Shown here: piece after piece, positions 52,058 to 60,063 of the stretch
Layout of the letters: the number at the start of each line of letters is the position of its first letter
How positions within the stretch are numbered: the first letter of the stretch is position 1
Source of the DNA: Bin5 sp009843665
GTDB lineage: Bacteria; Chloroflexota; Anaerolineae; Caldilineales; Caldilineaceae
Length of the DNA: 64,000 nt
Direction of reading: 5' to 3'
Assembly (NCBI GenBank): GCA_965220285.1
Contig: OZ244818.1
Location: 2,666,001-2,730,000, forward strand
Position numbers and translations under genes: made by a program
Notes under the pieces: generated by a model
Told to the model about the DNA's origin: nothing
What the model saw: only the letters and a program-made list of their open reading frames with translations
Databases searched by the model: none

Positions 52058-52624
52058 TCAACCGCGTCTGCCGGTAATGCGGATATGTTCGCCTGTGTAG
52101 GGCATCAAGGCCAGATGCCTGGCCCGCTTGATCGCCCTGGTCACTTTGCGCTGCATCTTGGCAGTGACGCGGGTTTTGCGGCGGTTGTGAATGCGCCCGT
52201 AGTTATCGACAAAGCGGCTGAGTACCTGGATGTTCTTGTAGTCGATTTCGTCGATACGCACGTCGTTGCCGACGTGACGGGGATTTCTGCGCTGATTGCC
52301 CTGCCTGGCGCGGTTGAATATCGCCGGCCCCTCAACACGATTGAAGGTGGGTGTCTCCTGCTCTCCGCGGCCGCTGTCAGCGTCAGGCCCGGCGCTTGCC
52401 ACAGCCGCTGGCTCAGCAACCGCTGCAGTCTCAGTAGCCGCCTCAGACTCCGGCTCTGCGACAGCCTCGACCTCGGAATCTCCATCCGTATCGGCAACGG
52501 CCTGCGCAACGCTCTCGTCCGGGCTCCCTTCGAGCACGGGGGCATCCTCGCCCGTGGGCGTCTCGGCAACCGGTTGTTCTTCGCTCTTCGCTTCGGCTTC
52601 GCTCATTCTGTTTTCGTCAGACAT
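52058..52624 (-). CDS. rpsR: 30S ribosomal protein S18 with long acidic N-terminal extension
   Basis: The C-terminal ~70 residues are ordinary S18: IDYKNIQVLSRFVDNYGRIH, NRRKTRVTAKMQRKVTRAIK, RARHLALMPYT. The total length is 188 aa against the usual 75-90. Residues 1-110 are Glu/Ala/Val/Pro-rich and strongly acidic (for example DTDGDSEVEAVAEPESEAAT), with no internal ATG that could give a normal-length start. It lies between rpsF and the foldase gene; the ssb gene usual between rpsF and rpsR is missing, as is rplI downstream. Confidence 0.93.
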   Translation of the reverse strand: MSDENRMSEAEAKSEEQPVAETPTGEDAPVLEGSPDESVAQAVADTDGDSEVEAVAEPESEAATETAAVAEPAAVASAGPDADSGRGEQETPTFNRVEGPAIFNRARQGNQRRNPRHVGNDVRIDEIDYKNIQVLSRFVDNYGRIHNRRKTRVTAKMQRKVTRAIKRARHLALMPYTGEHIRITGRRG

Positions 52625-52642
52625 TCGATGCTCCTTTGTGGC

Positions 52643-52930
52643 TCAGTCCCCAACGCGGACAACGAGGAAACGCAATACATCTTCTGATAGCCGCAACTGT
52701 CGTTCGACGTTCTGCACCGCGGTGGGAGGCATCGAGAGGTTGTGCAGAATGTAGTGTCCCTCAAAGTGGCCTTTGATGGGATAGGCCAATCGTCGCTTGC
52801 CCCAATAATCGGTGCTCTCGATTGTCCCATCCTCGCCGCCGATGGCCCGACTGATCCGGTCATCCACGGCTTTGACACCCTCATCATCCAGATTGGGCTG
52901 GATAATGTACACCAATTCGTACGCGTTCAT
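52643..52930 (-). CDS. rpsF: 30S ribosomal protein S6
   Basis: 95 aa, typical length. MNAYELVYIIQPNLDDEGV is the canonical start and DYWGKRRLAYPIKGHFEGHY the conserved centre, ending LRLSEDVLRFLVVRVGD. S6 pairs with S18 in the platform of the small subunit and the genes are adjacent here. The Shine-Dalgarno GGAAAGGAG is upstream. The promoter is ~215 nt upstream with an early hairpin. Confidence 0.96.
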   Translation of the reverse strand: MNAYELVYIIQPNLDDEGVKAVDDRISRAIGGEDGTIESTDYWGKRRLAYPIKGHFEGHYILHNLSMPPTAVQNVERQLRLSEDVLRFLVVRVGD

Positions 52931-53105
52931 CTACCCTTTTACTCCTTTCCATGAGCAATGTCCTGGGTTAGCTCTTAGTTTCAGGTCTTCAGTCTCCTGT
53001 ATCCGCCCCGAACTCAAGTGAGATACAGCACTAAAAACCAAAAACTGAAAACTAAAAACTGCAGTTCAGACAATGGTCCACAACATTGTGCTGTGAACAG
53101 AAAGA

Positions 53106-53133
53106 ACGAGGGAGCAGACAAGCTGTCCCTCGT
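53106..53133 (-). terminator. Attenuator-like hairpin at the 5' end of the rpsF transcript
   Basis: ACGAGGGA (53106-53113) and TCCCTCGT (53126-53133) pair perfectly; an inner CAG/CTG extends the stem. On the minus strand TTCTTTCTGTTC follows. It begins about 5 nt after the predicted start site. It may be the site where S6:S18 or another signal controls the operon; that link is inference. Confidence 0.5.
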
Positions 53134-53144
53134 CGCGGTTGAAC

Positions 53145-53172
53145 AGTATAGCACAGCGCTACGCGCGCGCAA
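53145..53172 (-). promoter_or_regulatory. Promoter of rpsF-rpsR
   Basis: Minus strand TTGCGC (53167-53172), 16-bp spacer, TATACT (53145-53150). The -10 is identical to those of tuf and rpoB. Start near 53138. Confidence 0.6.
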
Positions 53173-53226
53173 AAGATCAGGCGGACAAAACGTCAGGTCA
53201 GTCGCATCTTGAGTTTGTAGCACCTT

Positions 53227-53367
53227 TAGAAAGCGGTCTTGATTCCAACCGGTCCGTTTGCGTTTTACGGCAATGTTGAGACGCGCGCCCGGTTCAGCCT
53301 TACTATCAATTTCGTACAGCGCGCCCGGGCCGCGGTGTATGTTCATCCGGCGCCCGAGCGTCAAGCC
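53227..53367 (-). pseudogene. Possible remnant of an SH3b-domain gene
   Basis: On the minus strand an uninterrupted frame contains MNIHRGPGALYEIDSKAEPG and then ARLNIAVKRKRTGW. This fits the bacterial SH3 pattern (NVRxGPxxxYxxIxxxxxGxxLxVxxxxxGW) found in murein-binding proteins. Further along, the frame runs through the rpsF promoter and a low-complexity repeat, so it is unlikely to be a working gene. I read it as a decayed fragment. Confidence 0.3.
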
Positions 53368-53672
53368 GGTCGTCTGTACAAGCGTGGTGGCCGCGGGCGT
53401 CGTTCGCGTCGATCGCCTGGAACTGATGAAATCGGGCCGTGCGGCCCGGTCATACCCTTTTCGGCGAAATTGGGACGATTTTGCCACGAAAAGGAGACAG
53501 GCGAGGGCTGAATTGACACGAATTTGACGGACGAGTGGTATATGATTGGGCGGGCGGGGGGATCCGCCCAATGAAGGGAGCTGTGTGCTTGGTACGTTCG
53601 CACAGAATCCCCCCTCCTCGATTTTCGTTGGGTCGATGTTATCCGTGGCGGGCGCGAGGCGACTGCTGAGGC

Positions 53673-53870
53673 ATGAACATGAAGAGGATTGTGACGATCA
53701 ATCTGCCGGACGACGTATACCGCCGCCTGCTGCGTTCGGCTGCACGCAACGGGTGGACGCCGGCAAAGGAGATCGAACACCTGATCATGAGGCAATTCGA
53801 TCGCGACTATTCACAAGCGGAATTCGAAAAACTGGTACGGGAAATGAGGCGCGGTCGCTTGAAAGACTAA
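53673..53870 (+). CDS. Ribbon-helix-helix (CopG/Arc-like) DNA-binding protein
   Basis: 65 aa. The N-terminus RIVTINLPDDVYRRLLRSAA is the beta strand and first helix of an RHH fold; NGWTPAKEIEHLIMRQF gives the turn and second helix. A basic tail ends the protein. RHH proteins of this size are often antitoxins, but the next gene is a Cache lipoprotein and no toxin is adjacent. It may be an orphan regulator. Starts ATGAACATG; either ATG is possible. Confidence 0.7.
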   Translation: MNMKRIVTINLPDDVYRRLLRSAARNGWTPAKEIEHLIMRQFDRDYSQAEFEKLVREMRRGRLKD

Positions 53871-53929
53871 CCGGTCGGCCGGGTTGCTCCGGCCTTCACT
53901 TAGGCAGGCTCCAGGAGGGGGAAGTGTGT

Positions 53930-54490
53930 ATGCGTCCGATTCTGAGTAGATTGGCAGCCGTACTGGCGGCGGCCGCCTTCTTTGTGTCCGGCTGCTACCA
54001 CCAGCGGTTGTTTCATCCAGAGATGGATGTCCCGGCCATCACGCCGTGCCGGCAAGTTTCCAAGGCGGACCGTGCAGGCTACACGGTGGCGGTGGTGGAG
54101 AGAGCGATGCGGCTGTTCGACGCCCAGGGACGGGAGGCGGCGCTGGCATACTACAACTCACCGGAGAGCGTGGACGGCGAGTGGTATGTGTTCATCTTTG
54201 ATGAGAACGAGAAGCTGGTCGCCCTTGCGGTAAACCCGGATATGCTGGGTGAGGATTTGCGGGGCGATGTAGGCGTGGATTTCACCGGCTACCGGCACGG
54301 CGAAGTGATAGCCGGCGCCACTGGGGAAGGGATGTGGGTCGACTATTTCTTCCTGAATCCTGTCACCGGCAACCAGGAGTGGAAGCATTCCTGGGTGGTA
54401 CGGCACGATGGTCTGATCTTCGGTTCCGGCTGGTATCAAAATTTGGGGATTATATCCCAAGGTAACACCTTATCTCGGTCGAGCGATTGA
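53930..54490 (+). CDS. Cache-domain lipoprotein 1
   Basis: 186 aa from ATG 53930, preceded by a strong GGAGGGGG Shine-Dalgarno. The signal peptide ends in a lipobox (AAAAFFVSGC), so the mature protein should be membrane-anchored outside. The domain reads VVERAMRLFDAQGREAALAY then YNSPESVDGEWYVFIFDENE and ends HSWVVRHDGLIFGSGWYQ. This is a single Cache-type sensor fold usually attached to kinases or cyclases, here free-standing. A similar gene faces it 68 nt away. Confidence 0.75.
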   Translation: MRPILSRLAAVLAAAAFFVSGCYHQRLFHPEMDVPAITPCRQVSKADRAGYTVAVVERAMRLFDAQGREAALAYYNSPESVDGEWYVFIFDENEKLVALAVNPDMLGEDLRGDVGVDFTGYRHGEVIAGATGEGMWVDYFFLNPVTGNQEWKHSWVVRHDGLIFGSGWYQNLGIISQGNTLSRSSD

Positions 54491-54508
54491 GGCCAACCAT
54501 ACCTCTCT

Positions 54509-54522
54509 TGCGCCTTGGCGCA
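54509..54522. terminator. Small hairpin between the two convergent Cache genes
   Basis: TGCGCC and GGCGCA separated by TT (54509-54522). Short and without a U-tract; it may serve both convergent genes. Confidence 0.3.
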
Positions 54523-54558
54523 GTCTTCAGCTCTATCTCCAGCCGCTACGTTGACTTA

Positions 54559-55002
54559 CTAATCCTCATAGAAGCCGGAAGCGAATAGCAATCCGTCATG
54601 GCGCACGACCCAGGTATGCTTGCGGGCATTCTCGCCTGTTTCTGGATGACGAAAAACGTAGCTGATCCACTTGCCCGCCTCGGTTGCACTCATCAGATCA
54701 TCGCCGTAGAAGTAGCCGCTTGCATCGACGCGCAGAGCCGGATCCCTGCCAATCATGTCCGCGTTGGGTGAAGCAATGGCATACCCATCCGCATCCACGA
54801 TGAACACATACCACTGACCATGTACGCTGTCTTCCGAACTGTAATACTCGACAGCCGCATCCCTGCCGTTGCGATCATAGTACCGGATCGCATCTTGCAC
54901 CATTGACTTGGCGTAACCCGCCGCTTCATTCTCGGTTGGAATGGCAATGCAACCGACAACCAAGAGCGTAAGGGCAAGAAATAGGGTTGCAAAACGAACC
55001 AT
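54559..55002 (-). CDS. Cache-domain lipoprotein 2
   Basis: 147 aa from ATG 55002, after the Shine-Dalgarno AAGGAGA. Signal peptide with lipobox (LALTLLVVGC). The domain reads MVQDAIRYYDRNGRDAAVEY, YSSEDSVHGQWYVFIVDADG and ends HTWVVRHDGLLFASGFYED. It is clearly paralogous to the facing gene: they share GxWYVFI-D, the GY-x-x-G block and HxWVVRHDGLxFxSG. Probably an extracytoplasmic small-molecule sensor or partner; ligand unknown. Confidence 0.75.
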   Translation of the reverse strand: MVRFATLFLALTLLVVGCIAIPTENEAAGYAKSMVQDAIRYYDRNGRDAAVEYYSSEDSVHGQWYVFIVDADGYAIASPNADMIGRDPALRVDASGYFYGDDLMSATEAGKWISYVFRHPETGENARKHTWVVRHDGLLFASGFYED

Positions 55003-55183
55003 GTCTGTCTCCTTCATTTATCCAGACGATCCTTCATCGTCTCAGCTTTTTCGCTGTTACTTTCTCATACAAATCCCCAGAATTTGCCGATATGGTCCCA
55101 GGGGAACCCTGGAGAATAGGGGTTGGGCTCGTCGACATATCGTTTCAACCACTTGGACAGGACATTACGGACGTCAAGATAAG

Positions 55184-57844
55184 CTAGACGTCTCCGTAAA
55201 TCCGCAGGTAGTGGGCGAAGCAGATGAGAATGCCTTGAAGGTAGCGGCGTGTGTCGTAGTAGGGGACCTTGTAGATGAAAAGAGCGTCGTCCGGCTCGGT
55301 GCGGCTGAGCCAGTATCTGGCCTTGCGGGGACCGGCGTTATATCCGGCGAGGGCGGCTGTGTCGTTGCCGCCGGCATAGTCGCGCGCCCAGCGCAGGTAG
55401 TATGCGCCGAAACGGATGCTGACGATGGGAAAGTCGAGCAGTTCGTTGGAATAGTTGGGGTAGTTGAGACTTCGGGCGATTTCCCAGCCTGTGCCCGGAA
55501 GGATCTGCATGAGGCCCCGGGCGCCGGCATAGGAGCGCGCCGCAGGCTCGAAGTGGCTCTCCTGAAAGATGAGGCCGTACAGAAGCTGAGGGACGATATC
55601 AAACTCTTCGGCCTGCCTCTCGACCAGGCGGGCATAGTGGTCGGGATAGGCGAAGCGTTGGATAAAGAGCGGCGTTTCGGCGACACGCGCAGCCGGGCTG
55701 AGATCGATGAGACGGTGGGCAGCCGTAATGGAGAGTCGGTTGGCGCCCAGCTTATCGAAACGCAGCATGAGGGGATAGAGCGCGGCCGGATCGTTGCGAA
55801 AACGCCAGTAGATCTGTTCCAGCAGTTGCAATCCCTCAGCGCGGCGACCCAGCGCCAACAGCAACTCGCCTTTGACGAGGTCCGGGTCGCCGATGACGGT
55901 TACGGGCAGGTTCCATGGCTCGACGCTGTCTTTGGCTGTTGCCGCACCGGTGTTTTGGGCGCGCGCGAAACCCTGCGGTCCGCGCAGCCACGCTTCGGCG
56001 AATGTGCGGCTGCCGTCGTCGCCAGGCAAAGTAGGCACATTCATGTCCATGCCGGCCAGGCGGGGGACAAGATTCTGTCCGGGATGCGCGGCGTCGACGT
56101 CCAGGCCGGCTAGAACGCCGTAAAATGCTTCGGGCGCGCGGGCGACGAGCGCATGCCAGAGGGCGCGCGCCGCCTTGACTTCGCCCTGGGCATGGCGGGC
56201 GCGGCCGAGCCAGTAGGCGGCAAAGTCCGGCTGCGTATCGGGATGCTCGGAGAGCAGCCGTTCGAAGAGTTTGGCGGCGTACTCGTAACGGCCGCGTTCG
56301 AACGCGCCGATTCCGGCGATGGCCAGCCCATCCGCGGCGCGCGGGCTGCCGGGGAAGACGTCCGCCAGCCTGAGCAGATCGGCCGCACCTTCGTCAAAAG
56401 GATCGACCGCGACGCGGCTGTCGGCGGCGAGGGCAGACAGCGCGCTCCGCCACAGCGCTTCCGGCGCCAGTGGGTCGTCGGGATGTGCACTGGCGAATGT
56501 GCGATAGATGCGCCGTCCCTCTGCGGGCGCGCCCTCTTCTATCGCGATGCGCGCCCGCGCCAACCAGGCCTCACCGAAGCAGACACAGTTCGGAAAATCA
56601 GCCAGCACGCGGTCGACGGCGAGACGGGCCGCTGCCCACCGTTCCAACCCCATCAGGGACCGGGCGATTCCCAGCCTGGCTTCTCCGGCGCGGGCGGCAT
56701 GCGGCGACTTCTCGAGCAAACGTTCAAAAGCGGAGATGGCCGGCAGGTAAGCTTTGGCGGACAGACTGATCTCCCCGCGTAGGAACGGGTCGACGGGCAC
56801 GTCCCTGTTCACCAGTTGAATGAGAGACAGGTAGGCGGCATCGCCGGCCGGGTTTTCGGTCAGCGCCGTACGCCAGCGGTCGATAGCGGCTTCTTCGTCG
56901 CCGGTCGCGGCATGGGCCATGCCGGCGCGATAGAGATAACCGGCGCGGTAGATGGAGGACTCTCTGTAGCCGAGTATGTTGTCAAACGTGAGGGCGGCCT
57001 GATCCGGTCCCGATTCCGCGCGTTCGGAATCCGGGCGGGCGAGGATCTCATCGTAGATAGAGGCGGCCTCGTTCCAGCGGTCCGCACCTTCGAGAACAGC
57101 TGCCAGCCGTTCGAGAAGGCGAACTTCCTCGTTTGCGGTTATGGCTGCGCCGGCGGCCCGGCGCAGCGCGGCAGCGGCCTGCGACCGTTCGTCTAGCGCG
57201 AGCAATGCATCGGCGATGCGCTCCTCTACGACACCGGAGATCTGGGGACGCTGCGCCAGGAATGAGCGGTAGGCGGCCGCGGCTTCGGTGAAGCGGTCCA
57301 CGCCGGCCAGAGCCTCCCCGCGCAGGAAGAGGCCGTTGATCAGGATCTGCGCCACCGCTTCTCCGCTCGCGGACGGCAGACTGATCTCGCCCGCGGCCAC
57401 GGAGTCGCCCATGCGTCGGAGCCGCTCAAGCGCGTCCAGCGCCGGTTCCGGACTGTCATCGGCCAGATAAGCCAAGGCCAGCCTGTAGAGGATGGCGGCG
57501 CGCTCCTGCGCACGCGAGGCGGCAGGCGTACGCCGCCCCTGGGCAGGCTCCGTCCGCAGATCGGCCAGCAGCGTCTGCAGCAAGCGCTGCTCTTGGCTGT
57601 AGTCGCCGATCCGGTGAAGATAGGCGGCCTTAGCGAGCAGGGCCGCCGGCGTCACCGGTTCTGCGGCCGGCGGCGGGGTCGCGGCTGCGGGGAGGACGGA
57701 AGCGGGCGCGGCGCGTCTGTCGCGACATCCGGACAGAAACAGAGAGAGCAGGAGCAGAATCGAGAAGGTGACCGGGGGATGAAACCGTCCTCTGCACCCA
57801 AAACAGGCGGAGACAGGCTCGCTGATCAATAGGTTGCCCGGCAT
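55184..57844 (-). CDS. Slt70-like lytic transglycosylase lipoprotein with TPR-rich N-terminus
   Basis: 886 aa. Signal peptide with lipobox (LLLLSLFLSGC, Cys at about residue 40). A long alpha-helical TPR-like superhelix spans residues ~65-700. The C-terminal Slt domain has the catalytic-glutamate motif LIFQESHFEPAARSYAGARG, the GLMQILPGTG block and AALAGYNAGPRKARYWL. It cleaves murein glycan strands to anhydro-MurNAc ends. Larger than E. coli Slt70 (~620 aa) because of the extended TPR region. Confidence 0.92.
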   Translation of the reverse strand: MPGNLLISEPVSACFGCRGRFHPPVTFSILLLLSLFLSGCRDRRAAPASVLPAAATPPPAAEPVTPAALLAKAAYLHRIGDYSQEQRLLQTLLADLRTEPAQGRRTPAASRAQERAAILYRLALAYLADDSPEPALDALERLRRMGDSVAAGEISLPSASGEAVAQILINGLFLRGEALAGVDRFTEAAAAYRSFLAQRPQISGVVEERIADALLALDERSQAAAALRRAAGAAITANEEVRLLERLAAVLEGADRWNEAASIYDEILARPDSERAESGPDQAALTFDNILGYRESSIYRAGYLYRAGMAHAATGDEEAAIDRWRTALTENPAGDAAYLSLIQLVNRDVPVDPFLRGEISLSAKAYLPAISAFERLLEKSPHAARAGEARLGIARSLMGLERWAAARLAVDRVLADFPNCVCFGEAWLARARIAIEEGAPAEGRRIYRTFASAHPDDPLAPEALWRSALSALAADSRVAVDPFDEGAADLLRLADVFPGSPRAADGLAIAGIGAFERGRYEYAAKLFERLLSEHPDTQPDFAAYWLGRARHAQGEVKAARALWHALVARAPEAFYGVLAGLDVDAAHPGQNLVPRLAGMDMNVPTLPGDDGSRTFAEAWLRGPQGFARAQNTGAATAKDSVEPWNLPVTVIGDPDLVKGELLLALGRRAEGLQLLEQIYWRFRNDPAALYPLMLRFDKLGANRLSITAAHRLIDLSPAARVAETPLFIQRFAYPDHYARLVERQAEEFDIVPQLLYGLIFQESHFEPAARSYAGARGLMQILPGTGWEIARSLNYPNYSNELLDFPIVSIRFGAYYLRWARDYAGGNDTAALAGYNAGPRKARYWLSRTEPDDALFIYKVPYYDTRRYLQGILICFAHYLRIYGDV

Positions 57845-57999
57845 ACGACATTGTGCCCCATCCGTTCACTTGCGCAACGCCTGCGAGGGCAACCGCTTGG
57901 ATATTCCGATGGCTCTGGGCCCTGTCTCTGTCGAGGCGGGGACGGCTTAGTCGTTCCCAAGCTTCTTCCCCCTGTCAGTCAGTCCCGGTTTTTCGACCG

Positions 58000-58263
58000 T
58001 CACGACTTGCCCTCTTCTTTTCGTATTCTGTGCATCGCCAGGTTGAACCGGTCTTCGAACAGTTGCCGGCGTGTCCGGCTCGACCGCAGATAGGAAAATT
58101 CCTGCTCGTCCCAGTACGGGTCATCCTTCTCCGGCGGAAGATCCAGCAGATCGATTATGCGCTGCTTCAGCACCTTCCGCCGCACACCTGGGTCTTCCTC
58201 CTGAAACCTCCTGATTAACCGCATGAATGTGTGGTATGAACTGGGAATCGTTGGCTCTTCCAT
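58000..58263 (-). CDS. Small conserved-looking hypothetical protein
   Basis: 87 aa from ATG 58263 after an AGGAGCAG Shine-Dalgarno. Highly charged, no signal peptide, with MRLIRRFQEEDPGVRRKVLK and RQLFEDRFNLAMHRIRKEEG helices. I do not recognise a family. The frame is open upstream to 58353, but the Shine-Dalgarno favours 58263. It lies upstream of the Slt gene on the same strand. Confidence 0.55.
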   Translation of the reverse strand: MEEPTIPSSYHTFMRLIRRFQEEDPGVRRKVLKQRIIDLLDLPPEKDDPYWDEQEFSYLRSSRTRRQLFEDRFNLAMHRIRKEEGKS

Positions 58264-58460
58264 CTTTCTGCTCCTGAACACGGACCGGTTCGCTCCCCTC
58301 CTATTACTTCCACCCGCTCGGCCGCCGGCGGTTCCACAAGGGTGAATGCGCATTCGATTGGACTTATCCCCGGGTTACACGCTCGCACGCACCGCCGGCT
58401 GGCCGGGCGCGGCATCTAAGGAGAATCAAGCGGAACTTTGCATTTCATGGGGTGTCTCCT

Positions 58461-58940
58461 CTAGCGAAAGTCGTTGATATCCTCGAGTTCTTTCCAGGGC
58501 GTATGGCCTGCATAGTCGCAGCCATCCCACAGCTCGGACACGCTGCGGTAGTTCCCCTTACGTCCCGACGCGTAATATATCTGTACGCGTCCATCCGCAT
58601 GCATGACTACCTTGATAATACCCATGAACAGGGGCGGCTCTCTGCCGTACTGCGTGCGATGGGCGGCCCTGGTCTCTTCGTTAAGCTGTACAGGATCGAC
58701 AGGCAAATTGGGCGTCAGATCGCACGTCGCCATGGCCGGGGTGGGGGCAACTGCGGGCGTTGCCTCCAAAGCGGCCACCCGCTCATTCAGTTTTCTAAGC
58801 TCCTTGGCCATGATTACCAGGTCGGTGGACAGGGCTTGCAGCTTGTTATTCAGTCCCGCCAGTGTAACGTCGTCCTGAGCGAACAGCAGGGCGGGGGCGA
58901 GCGTAATCAGTAACGCGAAAAGGATCAAAGTGCGTTTCAT
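58461..58940 (-). CDS. Secreted coiled-coil protein, paralogue 1
   Basis: 159 aa. Signal peptide MKRTLILFALLITLAPALLFA with a likely cleavage after AQ. A heptad segment follows (LNNKLQALSTDLVIMAKELR, then KLNERVAALEA). The C-terminal domain ends VSELWDGCDYAGHTPWKE. The W-x-G-C-[DE]-[YF]-x-G-x-x-x-W ending is shared with the next gene upstream. I do not recognise a family; export and self-association are inferred. Confidence 0.65.
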   Translation of the reverse strand: MKRTLILFALLITLAPALLFAQDDVTLAGLNNKLQALSTDLVIMAKELRKLNERVAALEATPAVAPTPAMATCDLTPNLPVDPVQLNEETRAAHRTQYGREPPLFMGIIKVVMHADGRVQIYYASGRKGNYRSVSELWDGCDYAGHTPWKELEDINDFR

Positions 58941-59094
58941 GGCAAGGTTTCCTCTCTCCCCGTACCCCCCGGGGAACTACTTGGGTCCGCCGTTCCCAAT
59001 GGTCAGAAGGTGAGCAGAACGACAGCCTCGCGGCGTACCGGTCCCGCCTTGGCCGTGGCCGCCGCGGGCCTGGCCTCCCTCTCGGGCAGACGCC

Positions 59095-59697
59095 CTACCC
59101 TTCGGCCGCCATCCAGTCGCTGCTGCCGCGGAATTCACAACCGCGCCAGCGTTCGATCACGTAGAGTGGCCTTTCATCGTGGGTCTCGTAGAAGATCAGA
59201 ATTTCGCCGCTTTCGGGGTCGACCCGAACGGAATGCACGCTGTATGCGGCAGGCAAGGCGTCGAACCGGGCCATGTAGCGGACAATGGTCTCATGCTGCA
59301 GGGTGAGGCGGAGTCCGCCAGGGCCGGGTATGGCGAGGATGCAGTGCCCGTTGTCGAGGTAGGCAGGTCCGGGCCCGTCCCAGATGGCTTCAAGATCGGC
59401 CAGGCGATCCGACATATCCTCCACAGAGAGCAGTTCACGCTCGAGGGTGCCGACAAGGCGATCAAGGTCATTTACTGTATCCCACAATTCGTCCTGCTGG
59501 TCTGCGTCTTCAATGGTGGTTATGCGTTCGTCAAGCCTGGCGACGCGGGCGAACAGTTCATCGAGGAGTTCACCAAGTTGAGTGACGATACTCTCGCCGT
59601 TGCCGACTTCCTGGGCATTGGCGGTGGCGGCGGCGAGACAAAAGAGGAGGAGTAACGTTGTGACAATGATCAGAGCGTAAAGGTTGGCGCGCTTCAC
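59095..59697 (-). CDS. Secreted coiled-coil protein, paralogue 2
   Basis: 200 aa from GTG 59697, after GAGGAG. Signal peptide (LYALIIVTTLLLLFCLAAAT, cleavage near ANA-QE). Coiled-coil segment (LGELLDELFARVARLDERIT, then further heptads to about residue 105). The C-terminal domain has ILIFYETHDERPLYVIERW followed by RGCEFRGSSDW, matching paralogue 1. Together the two genes form a small family with the same three-part plan. Confidence 0.65.
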   Translation of the reverse strand: MKRANLYALIIVTTLLLLFCLAAATANAQEVGNGESIVTQLGELLDELFARVARLDERITTIEDADQQDELWDTVNDLDRLVGTLERELLSVEDMSDRLADLEAIWDGPGPAYLDNGHCILAIPGPGGLRLTLQHETIVRYMARFDALPAAYSVHSVRVDPESGEILIFYETHDERPLYVIERWRGCEFRGSSDWMAAEG

Positions 59698-60063
59698 TGC
59701 TGGAGTCTCCTCTTTGGGTCAGCTTTCGTGTGGTGGATTGTGTTTCTTACGCCTGGTCCCGCTGGGGGCTCGGCTGGCCGCCCTGCCCTGCTGGCGCTAA
59801 CGTTTTCGATGCCTCCCTGCCGAGAATCTGATCCACCAAGGTGTCCGCCCGATTTACGGACCGCGGACTCCAAATTTTACAACATGGGAATGTCATTTGT
59901 ATGTAGATTGCGTCTTCATCCGTATCAGTATTGCGTCAACATTTCTCAGAATGGTAGAATGAGGGCCGTCTGGGCCATACGCGGCCCAAAGCAGGACCCG
60001 TATGGCCCCTGAGCCGGGGTCGGACCCCCGCGGCGCACCTAAATGTTGAGTAAGGAGACATAG
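59698..60063. other. Divergent intergenic region before the hybrid kinase
   Basis: 366 nt with no gene. A promoter toward the kinase is plausible: TTGCGT (59931-59936), 18-bp spacer, TAGAAT (59955-59960). The presumed leader contains a GGGCCGTCTGGGCC-rich stretch. The Shine-Dalgarno TAAGGAG precedes ATG 60064. Confidence 0.45.

Larger units (their letters stand above)
52931..53672. other. Intergenic region rpsF to RHH gene
   Basis: Holds the rpsF promoter and leader hairpin, a low-complexity A/C/T-rich repeat (AAAACTGAAAACTAAAAACT, about 53031-53063), and a stretch on the minus strand that translates into an SH3b-like segment (53227-53367). On the plus strand TTGACA (53514) lies upstream of GTATAT, a weak promoter candidate for the RHH gene. 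Confidence 0.45.

Noticed and set aside
53031..53063. AAAACTGAAAACTAAAAACT-type repeat as a regulatory or CRISPR-like element
   Set aside because: Irregular low-complexity tract with no spacers and no fixed repeat length. No CRISPR array was found anywhere in the window.
53014..53571. Whole 185-aa minus-strand frame before rpsF as a gene
   Set aside because: It runs through the rpsF promoter, the leader hairpin and an A/T-rich repeat. Only a short SH3b-like segment is meaningful, so it is listed as a remnant.
53673..54490. RHH gene plus Cache lipoprotein as a toxin-antitoxin pair
   Set aside because: The second gene has a lipobox and a sensor-like domain, not a toxin fold, and has its own strong Shine-Dalgarno 60 nt downstream.
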